A DNA stretch of 64,000 bases from Jiella soli (GCF_020615385.1 NZ_JAJAVB010000023.1:1-64000), one strand, 5' to 3'; numbered from the stretch's first letter, positions 8,912 to 18,141 are shown. The notes: generated by a model not told the origin, from the sequence alone. Numbers and translations: made by a program.

Positions 8912-10966
8912 ATGATCGCCAATGCCGACGCTCTCCTGAAGCCCCTGACGATCAAGGGCCTCACCATCCGCAACCGGGTGATGTCGACCAGCCATGCGCC
9001 CGGCTACGGCAAGGACGGCAAGCCGCAGGAGCGCTACCAGCTCTATCACGAGGAGAAGGCCAAGGGCGGCATCGGCCTGACGATGTTCGGCGGCTCGTCC
9101 TCCGTCGCGCTCGACAGTCCGGCCGCGCCCTGGAACCAGATCTCGGTCGCCGACGACGCCGTGGTGCCGTTCTTCCGGGAGTTCTCGGACCGGATCCATC
9201 GGCACGGCGCCAAGCTGATGATCCAGCTGACCCATATGGGCCGGCGCACCAAATGGGACACCGAGCACTGGTTCCCGGTGAAATCGGCGTCGGCGACACG
9301 CGAGCCCGCCTCCCGCTCGATCGCCAAGGAGCTCGAACAGGAGGAAATCGACCGCATCGTCGCCGATTTCGCCGCCGCCGCGCGCCGCTGCAAGGACGGC
9401 GGGCTCGACGGCTTCGAGATCTCCGCCGCGCACGGCCATCTCGTCGACCAGTTCTGGTCGCCCAACTCCAACCACCGCAGCGACAAATATGGCGGGTCCC
9501 TCGAAAACCGCATGCGCTTCGGTATCGAAGTTTTGACCGCCATGCGAGAGGCGGTCGGCGACGACTACGTCATCGGCATGCGCATGTCGGGCGACGAGAT
9601 GCTGAAGGGCGGGCTCTCGCACGAGGAGTGCATCGCGATCGCATCGGACTATGTCGGCCGCGGCCTCGTCGACTTTCTCAACGTCATAGGCGGCCAGGCG
9701 CGCGATCACATCGCGCACGCGATCTCGCTGCCGAACATGTCCTTCCCCGTCGCGCCCTTCCTCTCCCTGCCCTCGGCGATCAAGCGCGAGGTGGACGTGC
9801 CGATCTTCCACGCCCAGCGCGTGACGGACCTTGCGACCGGCGCGCGGGCGGTTGCCGAGGGCCATGTCGACATGATCGCGATGACGCGGGCGCACATCGC
9901 CGACCCGCATCTCGTCAAGAAGCTCTCCGAGGGCCGGGCGGAGGACATCAGGCAATGCGTCGGTGCCGGCTACTGCATCGACCGGATCTATGTCGGCGGC
10001 GACGCGCTGTGCATCCAGAACGCGGCGACCGGCCGCGAATCCACCATGCCGCACGTCATTCCCAAGGCCGAAGCGAAGAAGACCGCGGTGGTCGTCGGCG
10101 GCGGTGTCGGCGGGCTGGAGGCGGCGCGGGTCCTCGCCGAGCGCGGCCACAAAGTGACGCTGTTCGAAAAGACCGACCGGCTGGGCGGCCAGGTCAACAT
10201 CGCCTCCAAGGCCACCTGGCGCGAGGCGCTGTCGGGCATTCCGCGCTGGCTCGCCGGCCAGGTGACGAAGCTCGGGGTCGACATCCGCCTGGAGACGGCG
10301 GCCGATGCCGAGGCGATCGCGGCGCTGTCACCTGATATCGTGGTCGTGGCCACCGGCGGCCTGCCGTCGCGGGGCGAGGCCAAGGGATACGAGCATGCGG
10401 TGACGACCTGGGACGTGCTCGAAGGCCGGGTCGAGCCGGCCGGAACCGTCCTCCTCTTCGACGAGATCGGCGGCCACAACGCCGCCTCGACGGCCGAGCT
10501 TCTCGCCAAGCGCGGCTGTCTCGTCGAGGTGGCGACGCATGACCGCATGGTGGCGGAGGAAGTCGGCACGACGAACCAGCCGGTGCACTTACGCGAACTC
10601 TACAAGCTCGGCGTCATCATGACCCCGAACATGGAGCTGATCGAGATCTATCCCGAGGGCAACCGGATGATCGCGGCGCTGAGGAACACCATGACCGAGG
10701 CGGAGGAGGAGCGCGTGGTCGACACGGTGGTGGTCGACTACGGGACGCAGCCGGTGGACGACCTGCACTTCGCGCTGAAGGCCGGGTCCAAGAACAAGGG
10801 CTTCACCGACCTTGCCGCCATCGTGAAGGGCGAGCCGCAGCCGTACGAGCTGAACGGGGCCGGCGCTGCGCCCGGCTACACGCTCTACCGCATCGGCGAC
10901 GCCGTCGCCGGCCGCAACATCCACGCCGCGATCTACGACGCGCTCCGGCTGTGCAAGGATCTGTGA
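8912..10966 (+). CDS. dgcA: Dimethylglycine dehydrogenase-like flavoprotein (old yellow enzyme family)
   Basis: A 684-residue NADH:flavin-oxidoreductase/trimethylamine-dehydrogenase-like protein. The N-terminal FMN barrel runs to about residue 340 (ISAAHGHLVDQFWSPNSN). It is followed by an Fe-S ligand region (CVGAGYC, then DALCIQNAATG) and a C-terminal FAD/NAD domain starting at AVVVGGGVGGLEAARVL. DgcA demethylates dimethylglycine to sarcosine and passes electrons to DgcB and ETF; the related StcD acts on N-methylproline. Context with soxBDAG and gbcAB favours dimethylglycine. Compared with trimethylamine dehydrogenase (C-X2-C-X2-C), the second cysteine is an alanine here. Confidence 0.82.
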   Translation: MIANADALLKPLTIKGLTIRNRVMSTSHAPGYGKDGKPQERYQLYHEEKAKGGIGLTMFGGSSSVALDSPAAPWNQISVADDAVVPFFREFSDRIHRHGAKLMIQLTHMGRRTKWDTEHWFPVKSASATREPASRSIAKELEQEEIDRIVADFAAAARRCKDGGLDGFEISAAHGHLVDQFWSPNSNHRSDKYGGSLENRMRFGIEVLTAMREAVGDDYVIGMRMSGDEMLKGGLSHEECIAIASDYVGRGLVDFLNVIGGQARDHIAHAISLPNMSFPVAPFLSLPSAIKREVDVPIFHAQRVTDLATGARAVAEGHVDMIAMTRAHIADPHLVKKLSEGRAEDIRQCVGAGYCIDRIYVGGDALCIQNAATGRESTMPHVIPKAEAKKTAVVVGGGVGGLEAARVLAERGHKVTLFEKTDRLGGQVNIASKATWREALSGIPRWLAGQVTKLGVDIRLETAADAEAIAALSPDIVVVATGGLPSRGEAKGYEHAVTTWDVLEGRVEPAGTVLLFDEIGGHNAASTAELLAKRGCLVEVATHDRMVAEEVGTTNQPVHLRELYKLGVIMTPNMELIEIYPEGNRMIAALRNTMTEAEEERVVDTVVVDYGTQPVDDLHFALKAGSKNKGFTDLAAIVKGEPQPYELNGAGAAPGYTLYRIGDAVAGRNIHAAIYDALRLCKDL

Positions 10967-11022
10967 CGGTGAGCGGCGCGGCTCAGGCTGTCGTCTCGCG
11001 CACAGCGCGCCCTGGATCCGCT

Positions 11023-11190
11023 CCCTCTGCCCTGCCGGGCATCTCCCCCACAAGGGGGGAGATCGATCGCGTTCATCCGCAGCGCCGTTCCTCGAACGCT
11101 GCGACTTTGATGGGGCGTCGAAGGGAAGATCTCGGCGACGAGACAGCTGATCTCCCCCCTTGTGGGGGAGATGTCCGGCAGGACAGAGGG
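11023..11190. repeat. Long inverted repeat between dgcA and dgcB
   Basis: Two 42-base arms at 11023-11064 and 11149-11190 are reverse complements with only two mismatches (40 of 42). They are separated by 84 bases. Each arm itself contains a smaller palindrome (ATCTCCCCC and GGGGGGAGAT around ACAA). The arms resemble dispersed rhizobial palindromic repeats. The element occupies nearly the whole 262-base gap between dgcA and dgcB. It could fold into a large stem in the transcript, but has no U tract. Confidence 0.9.
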
Positions 11191-11228
11191 GGGCGCCTCG
11201 CCGCCATCGCCGCGACTGGAAGCCGCCC

Positions 11229-13178
11229 ATGACCGCCGCCGCCTTCCTCCCTTATCTGATCCTCGTCATGCTCGCCGTCGCGGCCGTGCAGATCGGCCGG
11301 CGCGTGCGCGTGTGGAACAAGGGCCGGCCCGCCAAGGTCGACTGGATTGCCGGCCTCAAGGCGCTGCCAGCGCGCTACCTCGTCGACGTCCATCACGTCG
11401 TCGACCGCGACAAATCCGCATCCCGCATGCATGTGCCGGTCGCGGCCGGTCTCGTCTCGGCCTGCGGCCTGTCGCTCCTGGCGCTGATCCCGGTGCTCGG
11501 CCAGTCGCGGCTTTTCATGGCGCTCGTCGCCATCGCCTTCGCCCTCATGCTTGCCGGGGCGCTTCTGGTGGCGCGGCGGCGCTATCCCGAGCCGATGCCG
11601 CGGCTGTCGCTCGGTCGCTTCCAGCGCCTGCCCGTCTATCTCCTGGCGTTCGCGGCTGGCGGCTGCCTCACCGCCGCTCTCGCCGCCATCGGCAACCCGC
11701 TGCCGCTCCCGTCCTTCCTGACCCTGATCCTCGCGGCGGCCGGCGGGCTGATGCTCGCGACCGAGGTCGCCACCGGGCCGATGCGCCATGCGCTGGCCGG
11801 GGCGACCCATCTTGCGGCCCATCCCCGGCCGGAGCGCTTCGCGGCGGGCGAGCCGAAGGGCCGCTCGACCGGGCTGAAGCCGCTCGATCTCGCGGCGGAT
11901 AAGCTCGGCGCCGAGGCGCCGGCGGATTTCGCCTGGAACCGCCTCCTCGCCTTCGACGCCTGCATCCAGTGCGGCCGCTGCGAGGCAGCCTGTCCGGCCT
12001 TTGCGGCGGGCCAGCCGCTCAGCCCCAAGCATCTGATCGCCGACTTCGCGGCGGCAGGCGCCGGCGGACGCGCCACCTTCTATGCCGGCATGCCCTATCC
12101 GAACGCGCGGCCCGTCACTGGCGCCTGCGGTCCGCAGCGGCCGATCATCGGCGCCGGCGCCGTGGTGCATCCCGATACGATCTGGTCCTGCACGACCTGC
12201 CGGGCCTGCGTCGAGGAATGCCCGATGATGATCGAACATGTCGACGCGATCGTCGATCTCCGGCGCTTCCAGACGCTGGAGACCGGCGCGATTCCGCCGA
12301 AGGCGATCGAGCCGCTCGACAATACCCGCGGCTGCGACGAGCCGAACGGACGAGCGCTCGCCGCCCGCACCGACTTCGCCGCCGGCCTCGGCCTGCCGCT
12401 GATGCGCGATGTCGCGGAGACCGATCTCCTGCTCTGGCTCGGCCAGGGCGCCTACGACATGCGCTATCAGAGGACGCTGCGCGCGCTGATCCGGCTTCTG
12501 TCCGAGGCGGGCGTCAGCTTCGCCGTCCTCGGCGAGGAAGAGCGCGACTGCGGCGATCTCGCCCGAAGGCTCGGCGACGAGGCGACCTTCCAGCGCCTTG
12601 CCCGCGACAATGTCGCGACATTGTCCGGCTACCGGTTCGGCCGCATCCTGACCGCCGACCCGCATGCGCTGCACGTCATCCGCAACGAATATCCGGCCTT
12701 TGGCGGGAAATTCGAGGTCGTCCACCACACGGCCCTCCTCGCCGAGCTCGTCGCCGCCGGGCGGCTCGCGCCCGGCCGGCTGGAGGGCGCGGCGGTGACC
12801 TATCACGACCCCTGCTATCTCGGCCGCTACAATGGCGAGTTCGACGCGCCGCGCGAGCTCCTCGACGCGATCGGCGTCGAGCGGCGCGAGATGGCGCGGT
12901 CTGGCCGGCGCGCGATGTGCTGCGGCGGCGGGGGCGGCGCGCCCAACGCCGACATTCCCGGCGACAACCGGATCCCCGATCTCCGCATGGGCCAGGCGGC
13001 CGAGACCGGCGCCGGGATCGTCGCCGTCGCCTGCCCGCAATGCACTGCGATGCTGGAAGGCGTCGTCGGGACACGGCCGCAGGTGCTGGACGTCGCCGAA
13101 CTCGTGCTCCAGGCGGTCGAGGCCGGCAGAAGCGCGATGCCCGCGAAGCCTGCCCCTGCCGAACGGGTGCCGGCATGA
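11229..13178 (+). CDS. dgcB: Membrane-bound Fe-S electron transfer protein of dimethylglycine demethylation
   Basis: A 649-residue protein with several N-terminal hydrophobic segments (residues about 5-25, 75-125, 155-190). A HdrD/GlpC-like pair of 4Fe-4S motifs follows (CIQCGRCEAACP and CTTCRACVEECP). The C-terminal half has CCG-type cysteine clusters (YHDPCYLGRYN with MCCGGGGGAP). DgcB is the partner of DgcA and is thought to feed electrons from demethylation into the quinone pool through ETF. Its stop overlaps the etfA start (ATGA), showing tight coupling. Confidence 0.83.
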   Translation: MTAAAFLPYLILVMLAVAAVQIGRRVRVWNKGRPAKVDWIAGLKALPARYLVDVHHVVDRDKSASRMHVPVAAGLVSACGLSLLALIPVLGQSRLFMALVAIAFALMLAGALLVARRRYPEPMPRLSLGRFQRLPVYLLAFAAGGCLTAALAAIGNPLPLPSFLTLILAAAGGLMLATEVATGPMRHALAGATHLAAHPRPERFAAGEPKGRSTGLKPLDLAADKLGAEAPADFAWNRLLAFDACIQCGRCEAACPAFAAGQPLSPKHLIADFAAAGAGGRATFYAGMPYPNARPVTGACGPQRPIIGAGAVVHPDTIWSCTTCRACVEECPMMIEHVDAIVDLRRFQTLETGAIPPKAIEPLDNTRGCDEPNGRALAARTDFAAGLGLPLMRDVAETDLLLWLGQGAYDMRYQRTLRALIRLLSEAGVSFAVLGEEERDCGDLARRLGDEATFQRLARDNVATLSGYRFGRILTADPHALHVIRNEYPAFGGKFEVVHHTALLAELVAAGRLAPGRLEGAAVTYHDPCYLGRYNGEFDAPRELLDAIGVERREMARSGRRAMCCGGGGGAPNADIPGDNRIPDLRMGQAAETGAGIVAVACPQCTAMLEGVVGTRPQVLDVAELVLQAVEAGRSAMPAKPAPAERVPA

Positions 13179-14404
13179 ACCGGCCGCGCCGCGATCCCCG
13201 CACCGAGCGCGCCGCCCATGCCGTGCCGGCCGCCGGCCGGCCGCGCTTCGACCTTGCCTCGGACGTACCGCTGACGCGGCGCAGGCGCCGCGACCCGCGC
13301 GGCGAGTTCGCGCGGGCGCTCGTGCCCGGAGCCGCCAGGCTGCGCCTCGACCGCGGCCAGACCGGGCCGTCGGACTTCGTCATGGCCTACGCCGTCGGCG
13401 CCGAGGCAGAGCTGCCGCAATTGCGCGTGGTCGAGACACCGGCCTTCCTGGTCTTCGCCGTGCTCGACGCGGGCGAAGGCCGGCTCAGCCGCTTCGACCG
13501 GCAGGCGCTGGGCGCGGCGCGGCTTCTGGCCGATGCGGGTCCAGGCGGCGGCGCGGTCGTGGCGATCGTCTCGCAGGCCGTCGAGGGATTGGGATCGGCG
13601 GGAGCTGATCGGGTGGTACCAGCGCTCGGCCGAAGCGGGGATGCGGCGGACGACCATCCGCCTGCCGACGATCCCGCGAATGTTGCGAGGCGGCTTGCGG
13701 CGCTCATCGCCGAGCATGAGCCGCGCCACGTTCTCTTCGCGGAGACGCCCGTGGGCGGCGATCTCGCGCGGCGTCTGGCGGCAGGGCTCGGCGAAGCGAT
13801 CCTGACGGATGTCGAATATCTGACGGCGCGCACGGCCTCCCGCGCCTCGCGCGGCGGACGCCGCGAGCAGGCAGGGGCGCCGCCGCGGCTGATGGCGATC
13901 GGCGAGGACCGCGTCGCCGACTATGCCGGCATCCCTTGCGAGGCGCGTCAGATCGCCGGCCCGGCCGAGGCGCCGTCGTCCGGCGAAAGCCCGGTCCTGT
14001 CGGTGGAGATCATCCCGGGCGATCCCGCGACCATGTCGCTCGCCGAGACCGACTTCGTCGTCTCCGCCGGCAATGGCGTCACCGATTTCGGCGCCTTTCG
14101 CGAGCTTGCCGCGGCCTTGAAGGCGACGCCGGGGGCGAGCCGCGTCGTCTGCGACGCGGGCCTGATGCCGCGGGAGGCCCAGGTCGGAGCCTCCGGCACG
14201 GTGCTCACGGCCGACTGCTATCTGGCTCTCGGCATCGCCGGCGCGCCGCAGCATCTGCAGGGCATCGCCGGCTGCGAGCATGTCATCGCCGTCAACACCG
14301 ACCTCCACGCCGCCATGGTCGAACGGGCGGGTCTCGCCATCGTCCAGGACGCGCAGCTGGTCATGCCGGCGCTTCTGAAACTCTTGAAGGAGCGGGCGCC
14401 ATGA
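13175..14404 (+). CDS. etfA: Electron transfer flavoprotein alpha subunit
   Basis: A 409-residue ETF alpha subunit. The C-terminal FAD domain is well preserved (VVCDAGLMPREAQVGASG, then YLALGIAGAPQHLQGIAGC and VIAVNTDLHAAM). The N-terminal 70 residues are arginine-rich and longer than in housekeeping EtfA proteins, as seen in ETFs dedicated to dimethylglycine or N-methylproline demethylation. It overlaps dgcB upstream and etfB downstream by ATGA, so the four genes form one translational unit. It carries electrons from DgcA toward the respiratory chain. Confidence 0.85.
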   Translation: MNRPRRDPRTERAAHAVPAAGRPRFDLASDVPLTRRRRRDPRGEFARALVPGAARLRLDRGQTGPSDFVMAYAVGAEAELPQLRVVETPAFLVFAVLDAGEGRLSRFDRQALGAARLLADAGPGGGAVVAIVSQAVEGLGSAGADRVVPALGRSGDAADDHPPADDPANVARRLAALIAEHEPRHVLFAETPVGGDLARRLAAGLGEAILTDVEYLTARTASRASRGGRREQAGAPPRLMAIGEDRVADYAGIPCEARQIAGPAEAPSSGESPVLSVEIIPGDPATMSLAETDFVVSAGNGVTDFGAFRELAAALKATPGASRVVCDAGLMPREAQVGASGTVLTADCYLALGIAGAPQHLQGIAGCEHVIAVNTDLHAAMVERAGLAIVQDAQLVMPALLKLLKERAP

Positions 14405-15183
14405 GGATCGTCGTCCTCCTGTCCGCCGGCCGGCACAGGGTCAGCGGCCGTCCGTCTCTGCCGGGGGTGGAGGCCCAGGCGATCGCGCTTGCCGCGGCGC
14501 TGGCCGACGCCGGCGAGGCAGGGACGGGCGGAGAGCGCCCGCCCTCCGCCATGTCATTCTCGGGCCTTCATGCGGGCCCGGGGGATGAGGGCATCGCCGA
14601 CGCTTTCGGCCACGGCCTCGAAGCGATCGACCGGCTGGAAATCGCCGAAGGGGCCGATCCGCTGCCCGCGCTCGCCCGGCATCTGAAGGAGCATCCGGCG
14701 GAGCTGATCCTGGCCGGCCGGCGCGCCGAGGGCGGCGAGGACACAGGTCTTCTGCCCTATGCGCTCGCCGAGGCGCTGGGACTGCCGATCCTGTCGGACG
14801 TCACCGCGATCGCGGCGGCGGACGAGCCGGGCGCGCTGCGCTTCGATCAGGCGCTGCCGAAGGGTGCCAAGCGGCGGGTGACGCTGCGCCTGCCGGCGAT
14901 CGTCACCGTGCATCCGCTGGCGCCGGCGCCGGCGCCCTTCGTCTTCGCGAGGGCGCGGCGGGGCGTGGTGCGGACGCTTTCCGGCCTGCCGGCGCCGGTC
15001 GCCGCCTCACCCTTCGCGGAAAAGCCCCATCGCGCGCGCCCGAAATTGATGCGCTCGGCTGCGGCCGGTAGCGGCGCGGCGGACGAGGCCGGCGACAAGC
15101 TGCATGTCCATCCCGATCCCCAAGAGGCCGCGCGGCTGATCCTCGATCACATCGAGCGGATCGGCATAAGGCGCTATTCGTAA
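14401..15183 (+). CDS. etfB: Electron transfer flavoprotein beta subunit
   Basis: A 260-residue ETF beta subunit starting MRIVVLLSAGRHRVSG. Typical features include a nucleotide-binding region (LILAGRRAEGGEDTGLLPYAL, read loosely) and the sequence LGLPILSDVTAIAA near the middle. It is the last gene of the demethylation locus. The following 75 bases separate it from convergent asd. I place it with etfA as a pathway-specific ETF rather than the housekeeping copy because both subunits diverge from the usual length and start. Confidence 0.82.
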   Translation: MRIVVLLSAGRHRVSGRPSLPGVEAQAIALAAALADAGEAGTGGERPPSAMSFSGLHAGPGDEGIADAFGHGLEAIDRLEIAEGADPLPALARHLKEHPAELILAGRRAEGGEDTGLLPYALAEALGLPILSDVTAIAAADEPGALRFDQALPKGAKRRVTLRLPAIVTVHPLAPAPAPFVFARARRGVVRTLSGLPAPVAASPFAEKPHRARPKLMRSAAAGSGAADEAGDKLHVHPDPQEAARLILDHIERIGIRRYS

Positions 15184-15258
15184 ACGGGCCGCCGGTCGAG
15201 GCAGCATCGGGCGGGGCGGCCCAGAGACCGCCCTCCGCCCGTTTCGAGTGGACGCTTC

Positions 15259-16290
15259 TCAGGCGGCCTGACGCTGCTTCAGGAGGCCGCGATTGACCAG
15301 GAGCTCGGCGATCTGCACGGTGTTCAGCGCGGCGCCCTTCCTGAGATTGTCCGAGACCACCCAGATGTTCAGCCCGTTGTCGAGGGTCTGGTCCTCGCGG
15401 ATGCGGGAGATGTAGGTCGCGTCCTCGCCGGCGCACTCATAGGGCGTGATGTAGCCGCCGTCCTCGTGCTTGTCGACGACGAGGCAGCCCGGCGCCTCGC
15501 GCAGGATCTCGCGCGCCTCCTCGGCGGTGATCTCCCTCTCGAACTCGATGTTCACCGCTTCCGAATGGCCGATGAACACCGGCACGCGCACCGCCGTGCA
15601 GGTGACCTTGATCTTCGGGTCGAGCATCTTCTTGGTCTCGGCCATCACCTTCCACTCTTCCTTGGTGGAACCGTCTTCCATGAAGACGTCGATATGCGGG
15701 ATGACGTTGAAGGCGATGCGCTTGGTGAACTTCTTCTTCTCGATCTCGTCGGCGACGAAGACCGCGCGCGACTGGGTGAAGAGCTCGTCCATGCCTTCCT
15801 TGCCGGCGCCGGAGACCGACTGATAGGTCGAGACGACGACGCGCTTGATCTTGGCGGCGTCGTGCAGCGGCTTCAGCGCGACGACGAGCTGGGCGGTCGA
15901 GCAGTTCGGATTGGCGATGATGTTCTTCTTGGTGAAGCCGGAAACGGCGTCGGCGTTCACCTCCGGCACGATCAGCGGAACGTCGGGGTCGTAGCGGAAG
16001 GCCGAGGAATTGTCGATGACGACGCAGCCTGTCGCCGCGATCTTCGGCGACCATTCCTTGGAGACATTGCCGCCCGCCGACATCAGGCAGATGTCGGTGC
16101 CGGAAAAGTCGAACTGGTCGAGGGACTTCACCTTCAGCGTCTTGTCGCCGAAGGACACCTCGGTGCCCTGGCTGCGGCGCGAGGCGAGCGCCACGACCTC
16201 GTCGGCCGGAAAGCCGCGCTCGGCCAGAATGTCCAGCATCTCGCGTCCGACATTGCCGGTGGCGCCGACGACGGCGACCTTGTAACCCAT
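15259..16290 (-). CDS. asd: Aspartate-semialdehyde dehydrogenase
   Basis: A 343-residue enzyme that reduces aspartyl phosphate to the semialdehyde for lysine, threonine, methionine and diaminopimelate synthesis. Residues 1-15 form the NADP site (VAVVGATGNVGREML). The catalytic cysteine is in NPNCSTAQLV near residue 130, and the substrate-binding histidine region is VPVFIGHSEAVN. I start at the ATG at 16290; another in-frame ATG nine bases upstream directly abuts the AAGG ribosome site and is less likely. It is convergent with etfB and diverges from the gene at 16558. Positions 16300-16557 hold no gene. Confidence 0.95.
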   Translation of the reverse strand: MGYKVAVVGATGNVGREMLDILAERGFPADEVVALASRRSQGTEVSFGDKTLKVKSLDQFDFSGTDICLMSAGGNVSKEWSPKIAATGCVVIDNSSAFRYDPDVPLIVPEVNADAVSGFTKKNIIANPNCSTAQLVVALKPLHDAAKIKRVVVSTYQSVSGAGKEGMDELFTQSRAVFVADEIEKKKFTKRIAFNVIPHIDVFMEDGSTKEEWKVMAETKKMLDPKIKVTCTAVRVPVFIGHSEAVNIEFEREITAEEAREILREAPGCLVVDKHEDGGYITPYECAGEDATYISRIREDQTLDNGLNIWVVSDNLRKGAALNTVQIAELLVNRGLLKQRQAA

Positions 16291-16557
16291 GGGACCCATC
16301 CTTCGCTCCCCGCCATTCGATAGGCACGCTCGTCTTCCGCCCCGGGGGAGACAAGCGGGGCAGGCGGCGTCAGCTAATCGACGTTTTGATGGTGGAGCGC
16401 GCGATCATCGCCGCGATATGCGCGTCCGCGAAGTGGATGTCAATCACGCGAGCTTGACGAAAAGTCATCGCCTCGGCGCTGTCGGTTCGGCGCAAGCCTC
16501 CATCTTCCCGAGCATCGAGACCTCGCTCTTCCGATCGATGCGAACCAAGGACGCGCC

Positions 16558-16956
16558 ATGCCGACTCGTCGCACCCACGGCCTTCTCGCCGCCGCCGCCT
16601 TCGCCCTGATCCTCGGCCCCGTCGCCGCGCTCGCCCATCACGGCTGGGCCTGGACGGAAGACGAGGAAAGCCGCCTCGCCGGCACAATCCGCTCGATCGA
16701 GCTCGGCAATCCGCATGCGCATCTCGAGGTGGAGACGTCGGACGGCGTCTGGCAGGTGGACCTCGCGCCGCCCTATGCGACCGAGCGCGCCGGCTTCGTC
16801 GAAGGTGCCGCCAAGGTCGGCGACGAGGCTTCGTTCACCGGCCACCGCTCGCGCGACCAGTCGGAACGCGCCTTCAAGGCGGAGACGATCACCGTGGGCG
16901 GCAAGACCTACGATGTCTATCCGCGCCGCGAAAAGAGCCTTGAGCCGGAGATCTGA
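16558..16956 (+). CDS. Exported DUF6152 family protein
   Basis: A 132-residue protein with a signal peptide (residues 1-25, ending ALAHH). It continues HHGWAWTEDEESRLAGTI, which matches the DUF6152 family of small periplasmic proteins of unknown function. An AAGGA ribosome site precedes the ATG. The gene for a small membrane protein starts 24 bases after its stop, and I infer the two act together at the membrane. The function is unknown. Confidence 0.7.
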   Translation: MPTRRTHGLLAAAAFALILGPVAALAHHGWAWTEDEESRLAGTIRSIELGNPHAHLEVETSDGVWQVDLAPPYATERAGFVEGAAKVGDEASFTGHRSRDQSERAFKAETITVGGKTYDVYPRREKSLEPEI

Positions 16957-16980
16957 CCTGGAAATCCGGTTTCCGGACCC

Positions 16981-17460
16981 GTGATCGAGGAAGCCCTTGC
17001 CGGCCTTGCGACTTCGCCGGTCGCCGCGCTGTTGAAGTCGTCGCGTCTGGTCTATCCGCTGGTCAACGCCGGCCACATCCTGTCGATCGGCGCCCTGTTC
17101 GGCTCGATCCTGGCGCTGGACATCCGGTTGATGGGCTTCTTCGGCGCCGTTGCGCTGCCGCCGCTCGCGCGCTTCCTGCCGCTGGTCGCCGCGGCGGGTT
17201 TGAGCGGCGCGGTCGTGACGGGCTTTCTGCTGTTTATGGTGCAGCCGATCGACTATGCGGCAAACCCCGCCTTTCTGGTGAAGCTCGGGCTCGTCGCCCT
17301 CGGTGCCCTGCATGCGGCCTTCGTTCACGCCGGCCGCCGCTGGCGCCGGATGCTCGATACCGGCGTCGCCTCGGCCGGCCTGAGGGCATCGGCCGCCCTC
17401 TCCGTCGCGATCTGGGTCGGGGCGATCGTCGCGGGGCGCTTCATCGCCTTTATGGTTTGA
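16981..17460 (+). CDS. Small multi-pass membrane protein (DUF6644/DUF2214-like)
   Basis: The 159 residues contain about four hydrophobic helices (residues about 25-50, 60-85, 95-115, 135-158). The start SRLVYPLVNAGHILSIGALFG resembles DUF6644/DUF2214 proteins, with a histidine in the first helix. The start is a GTG with no strong ribosome site, so coupling to the upstream DUF6152 gene is likely. The function is unknown; a heme-linked role has been suggested for similar membrane proteins but is not visible here. Confidence 0.65.
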   Translation: MIEEALAGLATSPVAALLKSSRLVYPLVNAGHILSIGALFGSILALDIRLMGFFGAVALPPLARFLPLVAAAGLSGAVVTGFLLFMVQPIDYAANPAFLVKLGLVALGALHAAFVHAGRRWRRMLDTGVASAGLRASAALSVAIWVGAIVAGRFIAFMV

Positions 17461-17577
17461 GTGCCGCGGCGGCAATGACCGCACGCACGGCCGCAGCACC
17501 CCGGCCGCCCCTTGGCAGGCCGGCGAGGTCGCGGCATGATCCGGCCGCCCTGCTCGTCGGCTCGTCGGAGAAGCGCC

Positions 17578-18141
17578 ATGCTGCGATCACGTCCTTCGCA
17601 TGAGGTCTCACGACCTGAAGGCGACGGCCGGGGCTTTGTCCGCCGTCGCGGCCCGTTCCTGCGGAGGGGCCTTGCCGCGATCGCGGCCGCCGTCCTCTGG
17701 CCCGTCCTTGCCGCCGCGAGCCCGGCCGGCGTGATGGCGGGGCCCGGCATCGCGGCCCTCGTCTCCGGCCAGACGCTGGATGGGATCTATTCCGACGGTG
17801 GACGCTGGAACGAGACGTACCGGCCGGACGGCACGCTCGCCTATGCCGACCGGACCGGCCAGGCCGGTGGGCGCTGGTCCGTCGCCACGAACCTCTTCTG
17901 CACCTTCTACGACCAGACGAATTTCGTCGGCGGCTGCTTCCTGGTCGTCAGGCGCAGCGAGAACTGTTTCGACTTCTATGTGGTCGAGCCCGGCTCCAGC
18001 GGACCCTCCGTCCCGCGCCAGGATATCGAGCGCGCCGCCGGCTGGTCGGCGCGCGGCTCGCTCAGCGGCAAGGCCACGACCTGCCCGGTGGGACTGATCT
18101 CGATGCGTGCCGGACAGGAAGCAGGCCCGGTGCCGGGATAG
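17578..18141 (+). CDS. Exported protein of unknown function, first of a tandem pair
   Basis: A 187-residue protein. After a basic N-terminus there is a hydrophobic segment (residues about 28-48) that looks like a signal peptide. The mature part contains GIYSDGGRWNETY, GRWSVATNLFCTFYD, GGCFLVVRR, NCFDFYVVEP and GWSARGSLSGKATTCP. The four cysteines suggest disulfides. The start ATG follows GGAGAAG at good spacing. A paralogue with the same motif order lies 150 bases downstream. I do not recognise a family with confidence; DUF995-like exported proteins look vaguely similar. Confidence 0.7.
   Translation: MLRSRPSHEVSRPEGDGRGFVRRRGPFLRRGLAAIAAAVLWPVLAAASPAGVMAGPGIAALVSGQTLDGIYSDGGRWNETYRPDGTLAYADRTGQAGGRWSVATNLFCTFYDQTNFVGGCFLVVRRSENCFDFYVVEPGSSGPSVPRQDIERAAGWSARGSLSGKATTCPVGLISMRAGQEAGPVPG

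Noticed and set aside
14545..14590. A stretch in etfB (ATTCTCGGG followed by GGGCCCGGGG) resembling the 8-kb palindromic repeat
   Set aside because: The right half does not match the repeat stem, and the residues encoded (SGLHAGPGDEG) fit the normal EtfB sequence, so it is coincidence.
17461..17577. Longer version of the exported protein starting at 17512
   Set aside because: The upstream ATG adds an arginine-rich stretch with no ribosome site; the ATG at 17578 follows GGAGAAG.
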